From contig JAIXSO010000052.1 in assembly GCA_027484685.1 (NCBI GenBank), positions 1 to 64,000 of the forward strand: a stretch of 64,000 nt of DNA, written 5' to 3'. The DNA comes from Bacteroidota bacterium (GTDB lineage Bacteria; Bacteroidota; Bacteroidia; UKL13-3). This document shows positions 25,242-33,993 of this stretch, one piece after another. A model generated the notes under the pieces. The model was not told the DNA's origin and made no database searches. It saw only the letters and a list, made by a program, of their open reading frames with translations. Both the position numbers and the translations under genes were made by a program. How positions within the stretch are numbered: the stretch's first letter is position 1; every line of letters begins with the position of its first letter.

Positions 25242-25697
25242 ATGAAAAATATATTCTTGGCTTTTGCCATTTTGCTTGTATGTGGTTCATTTAAAATTAG
25301 TACAGACGAACTTAAATGGCTTGACTGGAATACTGGTTATCCATTAGCAAAAAAAACCAATAAAATAGTGTTGGTAGATGCTTATACTGATTGGTGTGGT
25401 TGGTGTAAAAAAATGGACAGAGATACCTATGCCAATCAAAAGGTTATCAGTATGTTAAATAAAGATTTTGTGGTAATTAAGTTTAACCCAGAAATAAAAG
25501 ATGCTGAATATGAACTTGAAGGTCATAAAGTGTCAGGTCGTGAGTTATTTGCTCAACTTACTCAAGGTAAATCTACTGGATTTCCAACCACTTATTTTAT
25601 TGAACCTAATAAGAAACAAATACAGGTGGCAGCAGGTTATCTTGGTCCTGATGATTTTATAAAAGTATTAGAACAAGTAAAGGGAATTTTGAAGTAG
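25242..25697 (+). CDS. Exported thioredoxin-fold protein (WCGWC)
   Basis: The 151-residue product has an N-terminal hydrophobic leader and a thioredoxin-like domain with active site DWCGWCKK (Cys52, Cys55), followed by cis-Pro context TGFPTTYFI. The leader contains a Cys (LLVCG) that could be a poor lipobox, so it may be periplasmic or lipid-anchored. The family (thioredoxin_7/DUF255-like) reduces or isomerises disulfides in exported proteins. It follows the alpha/beta hydrolase by 13 bp and ends at a terminator. Confidence 0.85.
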   Translation: MKNIFLAFAILLVCGSFKISTDELKWLDWNTGYPLAKKTNKIVLVDAYTDWCGWCKKMDRDTYANQKVISMLNKDFVVIKFNPEIKDAEYELEGHKVSGRELFAQLTQGKSTGFPTTYFIEPNKKQIQVAAGYLGPDDFIKVLEQVKGILK

Positions 25698-25734
25698 GAT
25701 TTTATATTTTTGTTAAATGTTTTGTTGGTATTAT

Positions 25735-25777
25735 AAAAAAAAGCCACTTTAGTATATTTTACTAAGTGGCCTTTTTT
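25735..25777. terminator. Bidirectional terminator
   Basis: GCCACTTTAGTA (25743-25754) pairs with TACTAAGTGGC (25760-25770), with one bulged T. It is flanked by eight A on the left and six T on the right. It separates the converging thioredoxin and icd genes. Confidence 0.8.
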
Positions 25778-25795
25778 ATGTTTAATTATTTCGTT

Positions 25796-27262
25796 TTATT
25801 GACCTTGCGCCAATGAATAACCTGGTTTATCGCCAAATTTTCTAAGCAATTCAACCGAAGTAACCAATATATCTTTTGTTATTTTTCCTGCTAATTCATA
25901 TATTTCAACAACGTTAGCTTCATAACCATTTACTGTTTCAATACGCACTCTGTATTGGTCAACACATTCGGTAAAAACTGAACCTGTAGGCCAAACTTGA
26001 GTTCCACGATTTGAAATCATAATCAGTTTGAAATTTTCATTCAAATGTTTTTGAACTATCGGTGCAATTAAATCGGCAGTGCCATTGAACTCCACAAATA
26101 AATCTGCTCCAACAATGCTTTCTTTTATTCCAACTTCGCGTTGAGTAAACATTACTTTTTGGTTATTTGGACGAGTTGGTAAATGGAAGGTACTAGTTGA
26201 ACTTGTTTCGCGTGCTTTATTGTTTTCAGGCTCTTTGCCTAAATTAGCTATGATTGTGTTAGCAAAATCAGTAGTATTTAAACTTGGTTTTGATTTGTCG
26301 CCAAAATCGCCAGTATGTGCACCTTGCGATAAAGTATATAATAAAGCATTTTCAATTAAGTTAGCTTTGTCCATTATTCCTAAATGGCGCAACATCATTA
26401 AGCCACTTAACAATAACGAAGTTGGATTAGCAATATTTTTACCTGTAATATCAGGCGCAGTTCCGTGTACAGCCTCAAATATTGAAATATTTTCACCAAT
26501 ATTTGCCGAAGGGGCAAAACCCAAACCACCAACTAAGCCAGCACATAAATCACTCATGATATCACCTTGAAGGTTCGTTAAAACTACTACTTCAAAGGTT
26601 TGAGGATATGCTACCAATTTCATGGCTAAATCATCTACAATTATATCGTTTGCAGTAATTTCAGGATAATCTTTAGCTACTTCGTAAAAAGTTTCTAAAA
26701 ATAAACCATCAGTTAGTTTCATAATATTGGCTTTGTGAGCACAAGTTACTTTTTTAAAGCCTTCTTTGCGAGCCATTTCAAAAGCAAATTTATGAACTTG
26801 TAAACTACCTGGACGGGTAATAAATCTGCGGCACAAAGCAACATCTTGCGTTAACATGTGTTCAATTCCGCCATAAGTATCTTCAATATTTTCGCGAACT
26901 ATGGTTAAGTCAATTGGAATTCCTGCTTTAGAAAATACCGTATTCACTCCTTCTAACGATCTAAAATGACGTCTGTTTGCAAAGGTGCTCCAAGTTTTAC
27001 GAGCTGTTACATTTATACTTTTAACACCTTTTCCTTTAGGTGTTTCCATTGGTCCTTTAAATAAAATTCCATTGGTTTCTACACTGTTTTTGGCCTCCTC
27101 GGTCATTCCTGTTCCAAAGCCTTTGTCGTAAATGCTTTTTCCCATATCAATAAACTCGTATTGTAAAGGAACTTGCGCAGCATCAAAAATGCCTATTACT
27201 GCATCCATTATCTCTGGACCTATACCATCGCCTTTGGCTACCGAAATTTTAATATTACCCAT
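25796..27262 (-). CDS. icd: NADP-type isocitrate dehydrogenase, long form
   Basis: This enzyme oxidatively decarboxylates isocitrate to 2-oxoglutarate in the TCA cycle. The ~488-residue protein has VAKGDGIGPEIMDAV, the substrate-binding VRENIEDTYGGIEH, HKANIMKLTDG, the metal site VDDLAMKLV, DLCAGLVGGLGFAPSANIGE and AVHGTAPDITGKNIANP. About 150 extra residues follow the catalytic core, as in the Thermus-type homologue. I chose ATG 27262, since the TTG further up lies within the promoter: TAAGTTTG (27296-27303). Cofactor use is inferred from the family. Confidence 0.9.
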   Translation of the reverse strand: MGNIKISVAKGDGIGPEIMDAVIGIFDAAQVPLQYEFIDMGKSIYDKGFGTGMTEEAKNSVETNGILFKGPMETPKGKGVKSINVTARKTWSTFANRRHFRSLEGVNTVFSKAGIPIDLTIVRENIEDTYGGIEHMLTQDVALCRRFITRPGSLQVHKFAFEMARKEGFKKVTCAHKANIMKLTDGLFLETFYEVAKDYPEITANDIIVDDLAMKLVAYPQTFEVVVLTNLQGDIMSDLCAGLVGGLGFAPSANIGENISIFEAVHGTAPDITGKNIANPTSLLLSGLMMLRHLGIMDKANLIENALLYTLSQGAHTGDFGDKSKPSLNTTDFANTIIANLGKEPENNKARETSSTSTFHLPTRPNNQKVMFTQREVGIKESIVGADLFVEFNGTADLIAPIVQKHLNENFKLIMISNRGTQVWPTGSVFTECVDQYRVRIETVNGYEANVVEIYELAGKITKDILVTSVELLRKFGDKPGYSLAQGQ

Positions 27263-27295
27263 ATTTAAAGTTTTTGTGTTTTTTTTATTTTGGTG

Positions 27296-27326
27296 CAAAC
27301 TTAACTTTTACCAGCTGTTTTTCAAT
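27296..27326 (-). promoter_or_regulatory. Promoter of icd
   Basis: Read on the minus strand: ATTG (27326-27323), a 19-bp spacer and TAAGTTTG (27303-27296), an exact -7 match. It lies 34 bp upstream of the chosen icd ATG and overlaps the TTG that would give a longer protein, so it decides the start. Confidence 0.6.
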
Positions 27327-27383
27327 GTTATTATCTATTTCAAATAACTGATTTTACTTAAAAATTTAGTATATGAATTATGG

Positions 27384-27833
27384 TTAAATACTTTGTTGTA
27401 AAAGCATTTCGCAAACCAATTTATCAATTGGAAAGGTGAGCTGTTCAGGTTTTAGTTTTGAAAGGCTAACCCATTTAAAATGAAGCGTTTCTGTTTTACC
27501 ATGTTCGATTACTTCAAATGGTTCTAAATTTATTTCTATTGGAAATTGAATTGGTTCTACTTTGTAATAAATGGAAATAAGTTGGTCAGTTGCCCTAAAG
27601 GCACTTTGCTGGAAAAAATCGGTGGTGTAAAAATGTTCTTTCACATCTATTGTTAAATTACATTCTTCCATAAATTCTCTTCTCAGGCATTCCACAGTGC
27701 CTTCGCCAAGTTCCAAACCACCGCCAGGAAATTTGGTAAATTTAAAATCATCTATTTGTTCATCAACCAAAAGTATTTCGTTTAGCTGATTAACTAATAA
27801 ACCATAAACCCTGATATTTAGTCTGTTTATCAT
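27384..27833 (-). CDS. Nudix hydrolase
   Basis: The 149-residue protein has a Nudix box GGLELGEGTVECLRREFMEE (about 38-57) that keeps G-x5-E-x7-REUxEE, but the following Gly of the consensus is Asn (EECNL). Nudix enzymes cleave nucleoside-diphosphate-linked compounds with Mg; the substrate here is unknown. It overlaps the upstream beta-barrel gene by 4 bp (ATGA), so it is translationally coupled. Confidence 0.85.
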   Translation of the reverse strand: MINRLNIRVYGLLVNQLNEILLVDEQIDDFKFTKFPGGGLELGEGTVECLRREFMEECNLTIDVKEHFYTTDFFQQSAFRATDQLISIYYKVEPIQFPIEINLEPFEVIEHGKTETLHFKWVSLSKLKPEQLTFPIDKLVCEMLLQQSI

Positions 27834-28657
27834 TTCTTCAAATCATCAAGCGAGTAAATAACACCAAAACTAAGGTTAAAATACCAAGGTCTTGCTTCTA
27901 ATTGGTTACTACTAACAGATAAAGGAAAATAACCAAACATGGGCTGGCAAATGAGTTTAATTTGTTTTTTATAATCGTAATCTAATCGGGTTCCAAGCAT
28001 AAAATTGGCTGAAAAAGTATTAGCTTTAAAGCCTGTACTATCAATTGAAAAACTACTTTTATCATCAATTTTAAAACCATCGTTTAATACTGCGTTTATA
28101 TCGTGCTTTAGTAGAATATTGAAACCAACTCCACCACTTAAGCTTACCTTCACTTTTTGCCCAACCGACCTAGCATTTACATGGTAATTAAACAATAAAG
28201 GAACTTGCAAATATTGGTATCTGTAGTTTAGTTTTATATTTCTTTCTACGTTGGTATTTTCAACTATTTGCCCGCTTGTGCTGCCAACTCCCGGATAGGT
28301 ATAATCCTTATATTTTAAGTTGTTTAATTGCCTTTGATGCCCTAAAACTATGTAACTTAAACCACATTGTAAGTCAAAATCGCGGTTTATTTGGTAAATA
28401 ATTCCAATTTGTGGGCTAAAGTTTAGTCGCCAAGTTTCTTTGTTCGAGGTTGAATCTTGGTATTGTTTAAAGGTTTGGTAGCTGTTTGCCATATCGCTAC
28501 TGCTCGATGAATTAAACGAACCATTAAATACAGCTCCAATTGAACCATATAACTCAATGGAAGATGTTTTAATTTTTTGGGCGCTTGCAATATTTACTGC
28601 CAATAAAAGTAAAATGGCTGTATTAATCTTTTTCAAATTCAAGTTCATCGTTGTCAT
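27830..28657 (-). CDS. Outer-membrane beta-barrel protein (PorT-like)
   Basis: The 275-residue product has a signal peptide ending IASAQ and alternating beta strands with aromatic girdles (WRLNFSPQIGIIYQI, FDLQCGLSYIVLGHQ, YQYLQVPLLFNYHV, VSLSGGVGFNILL, YFNLSFGVIYSL), the pattern of PorT/OMP_b-brl_2 eight-stranded barrels. Two in-frame ATGs exist (28657 and 28648). It overlaps the AsmA-like gene by 26-35 bp and the Nudix gene by 4 bp, so the three form one operon. Function unknown; the context with AsmA suggests envelope maintenance. Confidence 0.78.
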   Translation of the reverse strand: MTTMNLNLKKINTAILLLLAVNIASAQKIKTSSIELYGSIGAVFNGSFNSSSSSDMANSYQTFKQYQDSTSNKETWRLNFSPQIGIIYQINRDFDLQCGLSYIVLGHQRQLNNLKYKDYTYPGVGSTSGQIVENTNVERNIKLNYRYQYLQVPLLFNYHVNARSVGQKVKVSLSGGVGFNILLKHDINAVLNDGFKIDDKSSFSIDSTGFKANTFSANFMLGTRLDYDYKKQIKLICQPMFGYFPLSVSSNQLEARPWYFNLSFGVIYSLDDLKK

Positions 28658-31133
28658 TTTGTTTTTCTTTGGGTTTATCGGTGGTTTTGGTATTGTTTGG
28701 AATTATCCCCACCTCTTTTTTTAGTGTTTCAATAATGCTTTTGCTTTCCACTTTTGCTTTTTCTTTTATGTTTTGCTTAACGGCCGTTTTATTGTAAACA
28801 AACTTCAAATTGTCTATTGGCCCACGCATATTTATAAATAAATTGATTCCTTTTTTCTTTTCATCTTCTTCGCCAAATTCATTGTCTTTAGCTTTCAGTT
28901 TTTTTCTCAATACTTCACTTAAATTTACCTTTAAATCGTAATCTATAAAGTTATCAAAGTTTTGACTGCCGCTCAGTGTAATGTTCACAGCATTGTTTTC
29001 AATCAGCATTTTAGGAATGGTAATGGTTTGTTCCCTAATTTCAATGGTATTATTTAGTTCCGCAAATTTTAAATTTTGCAAATCAGTTAAACTTACAAAT
29101 TTACTTAAAGCTGCTAGTGGTTTGTAGTTAATAAGCTCACCATTTAGCAATTGAATTTTTATTTGCGCATAAATTTTATCTGTTTTACAATTTAGTTTTT
29201 CGTCCCAAACTCCTGCAAAATCAATACTCCCGTTATAGGTTCCTTTTAAATTTTGAGCAGTAATATTGGTTTGTCCAAAATTATTACATTGCCTAAATGC
29301 CTCGGTTACATTTATATTTTTCAGGTCAATTTTACTTTCCACAAAATAATTTCCTTGCTTGCTATTAAGCACTTTAGCTGCAAAATTTACACTTCCGTTA
29401 AGTGCATTTAACTTGGCTTGGTTTATAATAATTTGCATAGGCAAAACCTGTATTTTGCACGATAAATTATTGGCAATAAAGTTATTGTATTTGAATTTGT
29501 CGATATTTGCATTTATTTGTAAATCAATATTTTGTGGTATGTTATATTTGCTTTCTGTATTGGTTGATTTTTTTGTTTCGGGCATAAAAATAACATGTTC
29601 CATATCTACATAATTGCTGTTGTAGTTAATATTGGCCACCAAATTTTCGTTATTACCAAATAAATAACCTAAAAAATTATTTAAGCTTCCACTAATTTTT
29701 ACATCCGACTGATTGAGGTTTACATTGCATTTTTCTATGTCTAAATTGGCTCCGTTTAAAGCAAAATTAGCTTCCAAATTATCTATTTTTTTATCAAAAT
29801 CTTTAATTTTTAAGTTGTTAACCAATAAATTAAATTTACCGTAATTACCTGCTTGTTTCCAAACATTGCTGGTGTTTTTGTCAGCTAAATTAGCTTTAAT
29901 TTTTGTGTCGAAACCAATATTACCTTTTATGCTTTCAATGGCTTTTACTGGAAAAAGTTGAAATAAATTCTCTAAATTCATAGTTCCAACCAATGCCAAA
30001 TCAAGTTTAGGCGAAGCCAAATTTTCTATGGTTATATCTCCGTTAATTTGGTCATTAGCTAATTTGGCTTTTATGTTGTTAAGCACCAATAAACTGGTTG
30101 TTAGGTCTTGTTTTGCGCCATTGTTAAACTTACCCATCATCGAAATATTGTTGAGTTCAATATTGAGTTTTTTGTTGTGAATACTGCCATTACTTACTCC
30201 AAAATCAACCAATATTTTTGGATTGCTAACTGGCGATATCAAACCATTTACGGTTCCTTTAAAAAATACATTTCCTTTGCTTTCGTATTCCAATACCTCG
30301 GCCGGAATTTTTATGGGTAACAAACTGAATAATGAAGCAATGCTTATTTTTTTAGAATCAAAATCTAGTTGCACTTCGCTTCCTACTTGCTTGCCGGTTA
30401 TTAATCCGTTCAACAATAAATCAAGTTCGTTTATTTTTAGTTCAGCATTTTTAAATGCATACGTTTTTTTATTGTTATTAACAGCAATATTGGCTTTTAT
30501 AACCACGTTTTTATTTTTTACAAAATTTAAATTGCTGCTGGTAATGTGGTTTACAAATGTGTTGGCATAAGCATTTAGTTTAAACTCAGTGTTTTTAAAA
30601 CTTCCATTAAATTCAGCTTCATTTATTTGAGTTTTATAGTGCTGATTACTTTGTAAATCGTTAAAATTAAAGTTAACACGTTTAAGCTTTACTTTTTCTA
30701 AATCAATTAAAAAGTTGGTGTTTTTGCTTTCTTGTTCATTACTGCCTTTTACTATATCTAGGTTCGATTTGCCATTTTCGTCTATTTTTAAATTTATGGT
30801 AGCACTATCAATGGTAATTATTTGGATATGGTAATTTTTATTTAAAATATCTTTTATGTTAAAGCCAAAATACAAGTGATTGGCCGTTAATATATTTTCA
30901 GTTTTGGTTTGCAGCGAAACGCCAATCAAATCAAGGCTTACATTTGGAAAATTTTGAAAAATGGTGACATCGCTATTTTTAACTTGTAGTTCAGCATTGA
31001 GGTTGTTGTTAATTTGTTCAATCACAAAATTGGTTAAAATGCGTTTGTTGTTAAACAGGTAGCCTACAAAAACGGCTGCGGCAAATAACAAAAACAGGAT
31101 GCTGGCAAGTAATATTTTAAAAAATGGTTTCAC
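28623..31133 (-). CDS. AsmA-family envelope protein
   Basis: The 836-residue product has one N-terminal membrane helix (about 5-27) and then a long periplasmic beta-rich stretch. The N-terminal AsmA signature is visible (FQNFPNVSLDLIGVSL, AELQVKNSDVTIF), and the C-terminal AsmA-like region has NITAQNLKGTYNGSIDFAG and ALSKFVSLTDLQNLKFAEL. AsmA-like proteins are bridge-type lipid transport proteins of the TamB/YhdP clan, supporting outer-membrane lipid balance. The start codon is GTG (31131-31133), directly before the membrane helix. The tail is very acidic and basic (about 790-836). First gene of the operon with the beta-barrel and Nudix genes. Confidence 0.87.
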   Translation of the reverse strand: MKPFFKILLASILFLLFAAAVFVGYLFNNKRILTNFVIEQINNNLNAELQVKNSDVTIFQNFPNVSLDLIGVSLQTKTENILTANHLYFGFNIKDILNKNYHIQIITIDSATINLKIDENGKSNLDIVKGSNEQESKNTNFLIDLEKVKLKRVNFNFNDLQSNQHYKTQINEAEFNGSFKNTEFKLNAYANTFVNHITSSNLNFVKNKNVVIKANIAVNNNKKTYAFKNAELKINELDLLLNGLITGKQVGSEVQLDFDSKKISIASLFSLLPIKIPAEVLEYESKGNVFFKGTVNGLISPVSNPKILVDFGVSNGSIHNKKLNIELNNISMMGKFNNGAKQDLTTSLLVLNNIKAKLANDQINGDITIENLASPKLDLALVGTMNLENLFQLFPVKAIESIKGNIGFDTKIKANLADKNTSNVWKQAGNYGKFNLLVNNLKIKDFDKKIDNLEANFALNGANLDIEKCNVNLNQSDVKISGSLNNFLGYLFGNNENLVANINYNSNYVDMEHVIFMPETKKSTNTESKYNIPQNIDLQINANIDKFKYNNFIANNLSCKIQVLPMQIIINQAKLNALNGSVNFAAKVLNSKQGNYFVESKIDLKNINVTEAFRQCNNFGQTNITAQNLKGTYNGSIDFAGVWDEKLNCKTDKIYAQIKIQLLNGELINYKPLAALSKFVSLTDLQNLKFAELNNTIEIREQTITIPKMLIENNAVNITLSGSQNFDNFIDYDLKVNLSEVLRKKLKAKDNEFGEEDEKKKGINLFINMRGPIDNLKFVYNKTAVKQNIKEKAKVESKSIIETLKKEVGIIPNNTKTTDKPKEKQNDNDELEFEKD

Positions 31134-31275
31134 AGTATATTATAGAACGCAAATTTGCAGCATATATTTTATATTGGAAATAAAGTAAAATGCACATTTT
31201 TTTGAATGTGTACTTTATTTTATTGCTAAGATTATTAGGACTTAAGAAAAAAAACAGGAATTTTTTTGAAAATGT

Positions 31276-31306
31276 TTTGCATTATTAAATTGTATATCTA
31301 TATTTG
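31276..31306 (+). promoter_or_regulatory. Consensus promoter of tRNA-Val
   Basis: TTTG (31276-31279), a 19-bp spacer and TATATTTG (31299-31306) match every fixed base of the Bacteroidota primary promoter. The mature tRNA starts 37 bp downstream. Confidence 0.8.
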
Positions 31307-31342
31307 CACTCCCCAAAACGAACAACACAATCGTTTTAAAAT

Positions 31343-31417
31343 GGAGGCATAGCTCAGCTGGTTCAGAGCATCTGCCTTACAAGCAGAGGGTCACAGGTTC
31401 GAATCCTGTTGCCTCCA
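31343..31417 (+). tRNA. tRNA-Val (anticodon TAC)
   Basis: The 75-nt cloverleaf is complete: acceptor GGAGGCA/TGCCTCC, D stem GCTC/GAGC, anticodon stem TCTGC/GCAGA with loop CTTACAA (anticodon TAC, valine), variable loop GGGTC, T stem ACAGG/CCTGT with TTCGAAT loop, and discriminator A at 31417. The 3' CCA is not encoded. It has its own consensus promoter and terminator. Confidence 0.96.
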
Positions 31418-31425
31418 CTAAAATT

Positions 31426-31461
31426 AAAAGGCTTATAAGTTCAAACTTGTAAGCCTTTTTT
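31426..31461 (+). terminator. Terminator of tRNA-Val
   Basis: AAAAGGCTTATAAGTT (31426-31441) pairs with AACTTGTAAGCCTTTT (31444-31459) with one wobble and a very short loop, followed by T. Confidence 0.8.
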
Positions 31462-31509
31462 ATTTATCTAAAGTTTGGTGTTTTATTTAGATTAGTATGG
31501 TTGGCATTT

Positions 31510-31763
31510 TCCTTTTGTTGCATGTAACGAATGACGTTCTTATTTAATTTTATATGTTAAATTAAATGACTCTAAAGGAGTCATATGTTTATAGAAAATA
31601 TATTTCATAAAACATTCGACCCCATCGGGGTCGCACCCACCAACCAATTGATGTTTGCTATAAACATTTGACCTTTTCAAGGTCAGGAATTCCTTCACTT
31701 CATGACATTGCACTTGTATCGGCTTGGGTGTGGGTTAGTAGTTTCCTTTTGTTGGTTGGAACA
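31510..31763. repeat. Multi-hairpin repeat, copy A
   Basis: This is a ~250-bp element also present at 32488-32735. It contains three short hairpins: GACTCTAAAGGAGTC (31568-31582), CGACCCCATCGGGGTCG (31617-31633) and TGACCTTTTCAAGGTCA (31669-31685). TGTTTATAG (31586-31594) and CTATAAACA (31658-31666) pair around the middle one. Both ends carry TTTTGTTGcaT/GGTTGGAAC-like words. No open frame is conserved between the copies, so it is a non-coding repeat and possibly an RNA. The gap between tRNA-Val and the first small gene holds nothing else. Confidence 0.85.
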
Positions 31764-31790
31764 AGCGGAAACTCAAAGCAACTGGGCGAT

Positions 31791-32318
31791 CTACAATATT
31801 TTTATAGTCAACTTAAACGTTCTTACAAATGTGTCTACAAGTGATTTTTTGACATTATAAGAAATCAAAAGTAAAATTGGACAAAAAATGAATAATGAAA
31901 AAAGTCCCGTTATAAAAGAATTATCATAATTAGGCAATGAGAAAATTGTAAAGAATATTATAATTAATCCGCCAAGAAAAAAAGCAAGAAACAGCAGAGC
32001 AAATGCTGAGTTTGGTTGGATTGTAACAATAATTTTTGAACCTAATTTTTCTTCTGTTATTTGCCCTTTAAGTTCTGCACTCATTCCATCAAAACCACCA
32101 ATATTTATATTACCAAATTCTACTTTATGTGTTATTATAAAGTTGTAATTTGAATCAATTTGTCCAGATAGGTTAGGTGTATGAAATACATTATTTGACT
32201 TATCGAGTATTGATTTCATTTCTTCATAAATGTCTTTTGCAGAATTCTCACTAAAGAAAATTATAGAACTTGCTGTTAAGTTTTCTTCGATAAATTTTAT
32301 TGGCTGTTTGTATTTCAT
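31791..32318 (-). CDS. Unknown protein with two C-terminal membrane helices
   Basis: The 175-residue product has a soluble N-terminal part of ~105 residues (KFIEENLTASSIIFFSENS..., IGGFDGMSAELKGQI) and two membrane helices (about 107-130 and 138-153). I recognise no family. It is the last of five minus-strand small genes in the repeat-rich island; repeat R1 ends 54 bp before its start and multi-hairpin repeat A follows its stop by ~27 bp. Confidence 0.7.
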   Translation of the reverse strand: MKYKQPIKFIEENLTASSIIFFSENSAKDIYEEMKSILDKSNNVFHTPNLSGQIDSNYNFIITHKVEFGNINIGGFDGMSAELKGQITEEKLGSKIIVTIQPNSAFALLFLAFFLGGLIIIFFTIFSLPNYDNSFITGLFSLFIFCPILLLISYNVKKSLVDTFVRTFKLTIKIL

Positions 32319-32371
32319 TAAGTTTACTAATAATTTATGAATACAAATTTATGTTATCTAAACACTTTTTT

Positions 32372-32475
32372 TGCCGATGTTAGTGTTTAGCGAAGCGTCA
32401 CCAATACCAAATTTTATATTTCAAATAACGTAATTATTTAATAAAAAACTTCTTAGTTTTTGGCTAAAGCGGTTT
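32372..32475. repeat. Hairpin repeat R1
   Basis: First of four ~100-bp copies (others 33290-33391, 33994-34096, 35104-35187). Shared parts: a hairpin GATGTTAGTG...TTTAGCGAAGCGTCACC at one end, a middle TTTCAAATAACGTAATTATT and a second small hairpin region TTAG-TTTTT-GGCTAAAG at the other end. In this copy the right arm is degenerate. Confidence 0.85.
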
Positions 32476-32487
32476 GAATTTGTTATT

Positions 32488-32735
32488 TTCTTTTTGTTGC
32501 TTGGAACGAAGTACGCTCTTATTCAAAGTTATATGTTAATGAAATGACTCCAAAGGAGTCACATGTTTATAGAAAATATATTTCATAAAACATTCGACCC
32601 CATCGGGGTCGCACCCACCAATCAATTGCTGTTTGCTATAAACATTTGACCTTTTCAAGGTCAGGAATTCCTTCACTTTATGACATTGCACTTGTACAGG
32701 TTGGGGGGGTAGTAGTTTACTTTTGTTGGTTGATG
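32488..32735. repeat. Multi-hairpin repeat, copy B
   Basis: It is very similar to 31510-31763 over ~245 bp. The middle hairpin and the TGACCTTTTCAAGGTCA hairpin are identical, and the first is GACTCCAAAGGAGTC. It lies directly beside repeat R1, filling the gap between the stop of the gene at 32802 and repeat R1. The copies differ at scattered positions, so the duplication is not very recent. Confidence 0.85.
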
Positions 32736-32801
32736 AGAGCGGACAATCGTAACTGCGCTTCAATTCACTTTATGAAATAATTCAAGACTAGCTAGGGCTA
32801 A

Positions 32802-33266
32802 TTATATTAGTTTATTTATTAAGTATACTTTAACCAAAACATACTTTTTATCTGAATTATATTTAGATGTGCCATTATAACTGTTAATTATTTCAAATTC
32901 GCATGTTTTGTTTATAATATAAGTACTCCTTAAATATAAATTTATTCTTGTAAATCCAAATGTTTTCATGTATTTTCTTCTAAATAATTTGCTTTTCACA
33001 CCATGATTAAAAATTGCTTTAGCAAAGTTGTTTGAAATGTTTTTAACTAGTTGTTTAACATCACTTTCTTGAAAAGTATCGCCTAAAATGTATAATAAGC
33101 TAAAATTTATTTTTTTTAATACTGTTTTTGATTCATACGAATCATATACATTATCATCTAATAAACAATATGTATAATATTTCCCTGAACATATATTATT
33201 ATTTTGAGCATTTAAACCATATAAAAATAAAAATAGGGTCACTTGTATTATTAAAATTTTTTTCAT
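32802..33266 (-). CDS. Small exported protein of unknown function
   Basis: The 154-residue product has a signal peptide ending GLNAQ (about 21) and a mature Lys/Asn-rich alpha/beta domain with four Cys, suggesting periplasmic disulfides. I recognise no family; NISNNFAKAIFNHGVKSKLF and YLRSTYIINKTCEFEI are the best search seeds. Repeat R2 ends 24 bp before its ATG. The word ACTAGCTAGGG lies just after its stop (32787-32797). Confidence 0.7.
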   Translation of the reverse strand: MKKILIIQVTLFLFLYGLNAQNNNICSGKYYTYCLLDDNVYDSYESKTVLKKINFSLLYILGDTFQESDVKQLVKNISNNFAKAIFNHGVKSKLFRRKYMKTFGFTRINLYLRSTYIINKTCEFEIINSYNGTSKYNSDKKYVLVKVYLINKLI

Positions 33267-33289
33267 TAGTTCTATTAATTTATTTCCTC

Positions 33290-33391
33290 TGCGGATGTTG
33301 GTGTTTAGCGAAGCGTCACCAACATCAAATTTTATAATTCAAATAACGTAATTATTCAATAAAAAACTATTTAGTTTTGGCTAAAGTGGTT
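33290..33391. repeat. Hairpin repeat R2
   Basis: The best-formed copy. GATGTTGGTG (33294-33303) and CACCAACATC (33317-33326) are perfect 10-bp inverted repeats, followed by the shared TTCAAATAACGTAATTATT and CTATTTAGTTTTGGCTAAAG. It lies between two small genes on the minus strand. Confidence 0.9.
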
Positions 33392-33526
33392 GTGCTTTGT
33401 TTTGCATTTTGTTGCATTGAACACGCCAAATGCCGTGCACTAGCTTTGCTGTATTTCAATTGCTTTAGCTAGGGACAAGCTTTGCAGAGTTTACTTGCGC
33501 TAGCTAGGTACTCACATATAAATCAA
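33392..33526. repeat. Short shared words downstream of a small gene
   Basis: TTTTGTTGCATTGAAC (about 33408) matches the ends of the multi-hairpin repeats. TTAGCTAGGGACA (33464-33476) and GCGCTAGCTAGG (33497-33508) match a word just past the neighbouring gene's stop (32787-32797). TAGCTTTGC-like words recur. This is a mosaic of repeat pieces and holds no gene. Confidence 0.55.
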
Positions 33527-33955
33527 TTACTCCATTAAATATTCTGAATTTAATACTTTTGTTTTTTTTACATTAAAAGCTAAAACACCCAAAAGTGGAA
33601 TATCTACTAAACAGGATTTGGATTCTTCCAAATATAATCCATTTACAATATAGGAATAAATATACCTATTATCTTTTAATGTATCAATTTGATCCGGAAC
33701 ACCTAAAACTTTAAATAGAATAGAAACACTTTCATTATTAAATTTATTCTCTTTTAAAATAAAATCTGTTATTATCATTCTGTCTCCATTAGCACCACAA
33801 GAATCATTTTTCCATAACTTTATTGAATTAGAGTCCAAAAATTTATTTTGACATTTAACACTAGATATTGAAAAGCCTAATATTAGCATAAACAAAAATT
33901 TAATAAAAAATTGTTTAGTAAATAAATACCTTAAATAATTAATACCTTGTTCCAT
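33527..33955 (-). CDS. Small exported protein of unknown function
   Basis: The 142-residue product has a long positively charged start and a hydrophobic leader (about 17-36) ending KCQ, so it is exported. The mature part contains ILFKVLGVPDQIDTLKDNRYIYSYIV, a pattern of LLG-PD then an aromatic strand that recalls BamE/SmpA-like small domains; this is a weak resemblance. Repeat R3 ends 39 bp before the ATG, and GCGCTAGCTAGG lies after the stop. Confidence 0.68.
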   Translation of the reverse strand: MEQGINYLRYLFTKQFFIKFLFMLILGFSISSVKCQNKFLDSNSIKLWKNDSCGANGDRMIITDFILKENKFNNESVSILFKVLGVPDQIDTLKDNRYIYSYIVNGLYLEESKSCLVDIPLLGVLAFNVKKTKVLNSEYLME

Positions 33956-33993
33956 CAGCTCTATATATTATATTCGTACAAATTCCAATATTC

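Noticed and set aside
31510-32735. Composite transposon formed by repeats A and B
   Set aside because: Neither copy has a transposase frame, and no terminal inverted repeats with target duplication were seen.
32536-32763. 75-residue minus-strand frame
   Set aside because: It lies wholly inside multi-hairpin repeat B, and the matching part of copy A breaks the frame. It is a by-product of the repeat.
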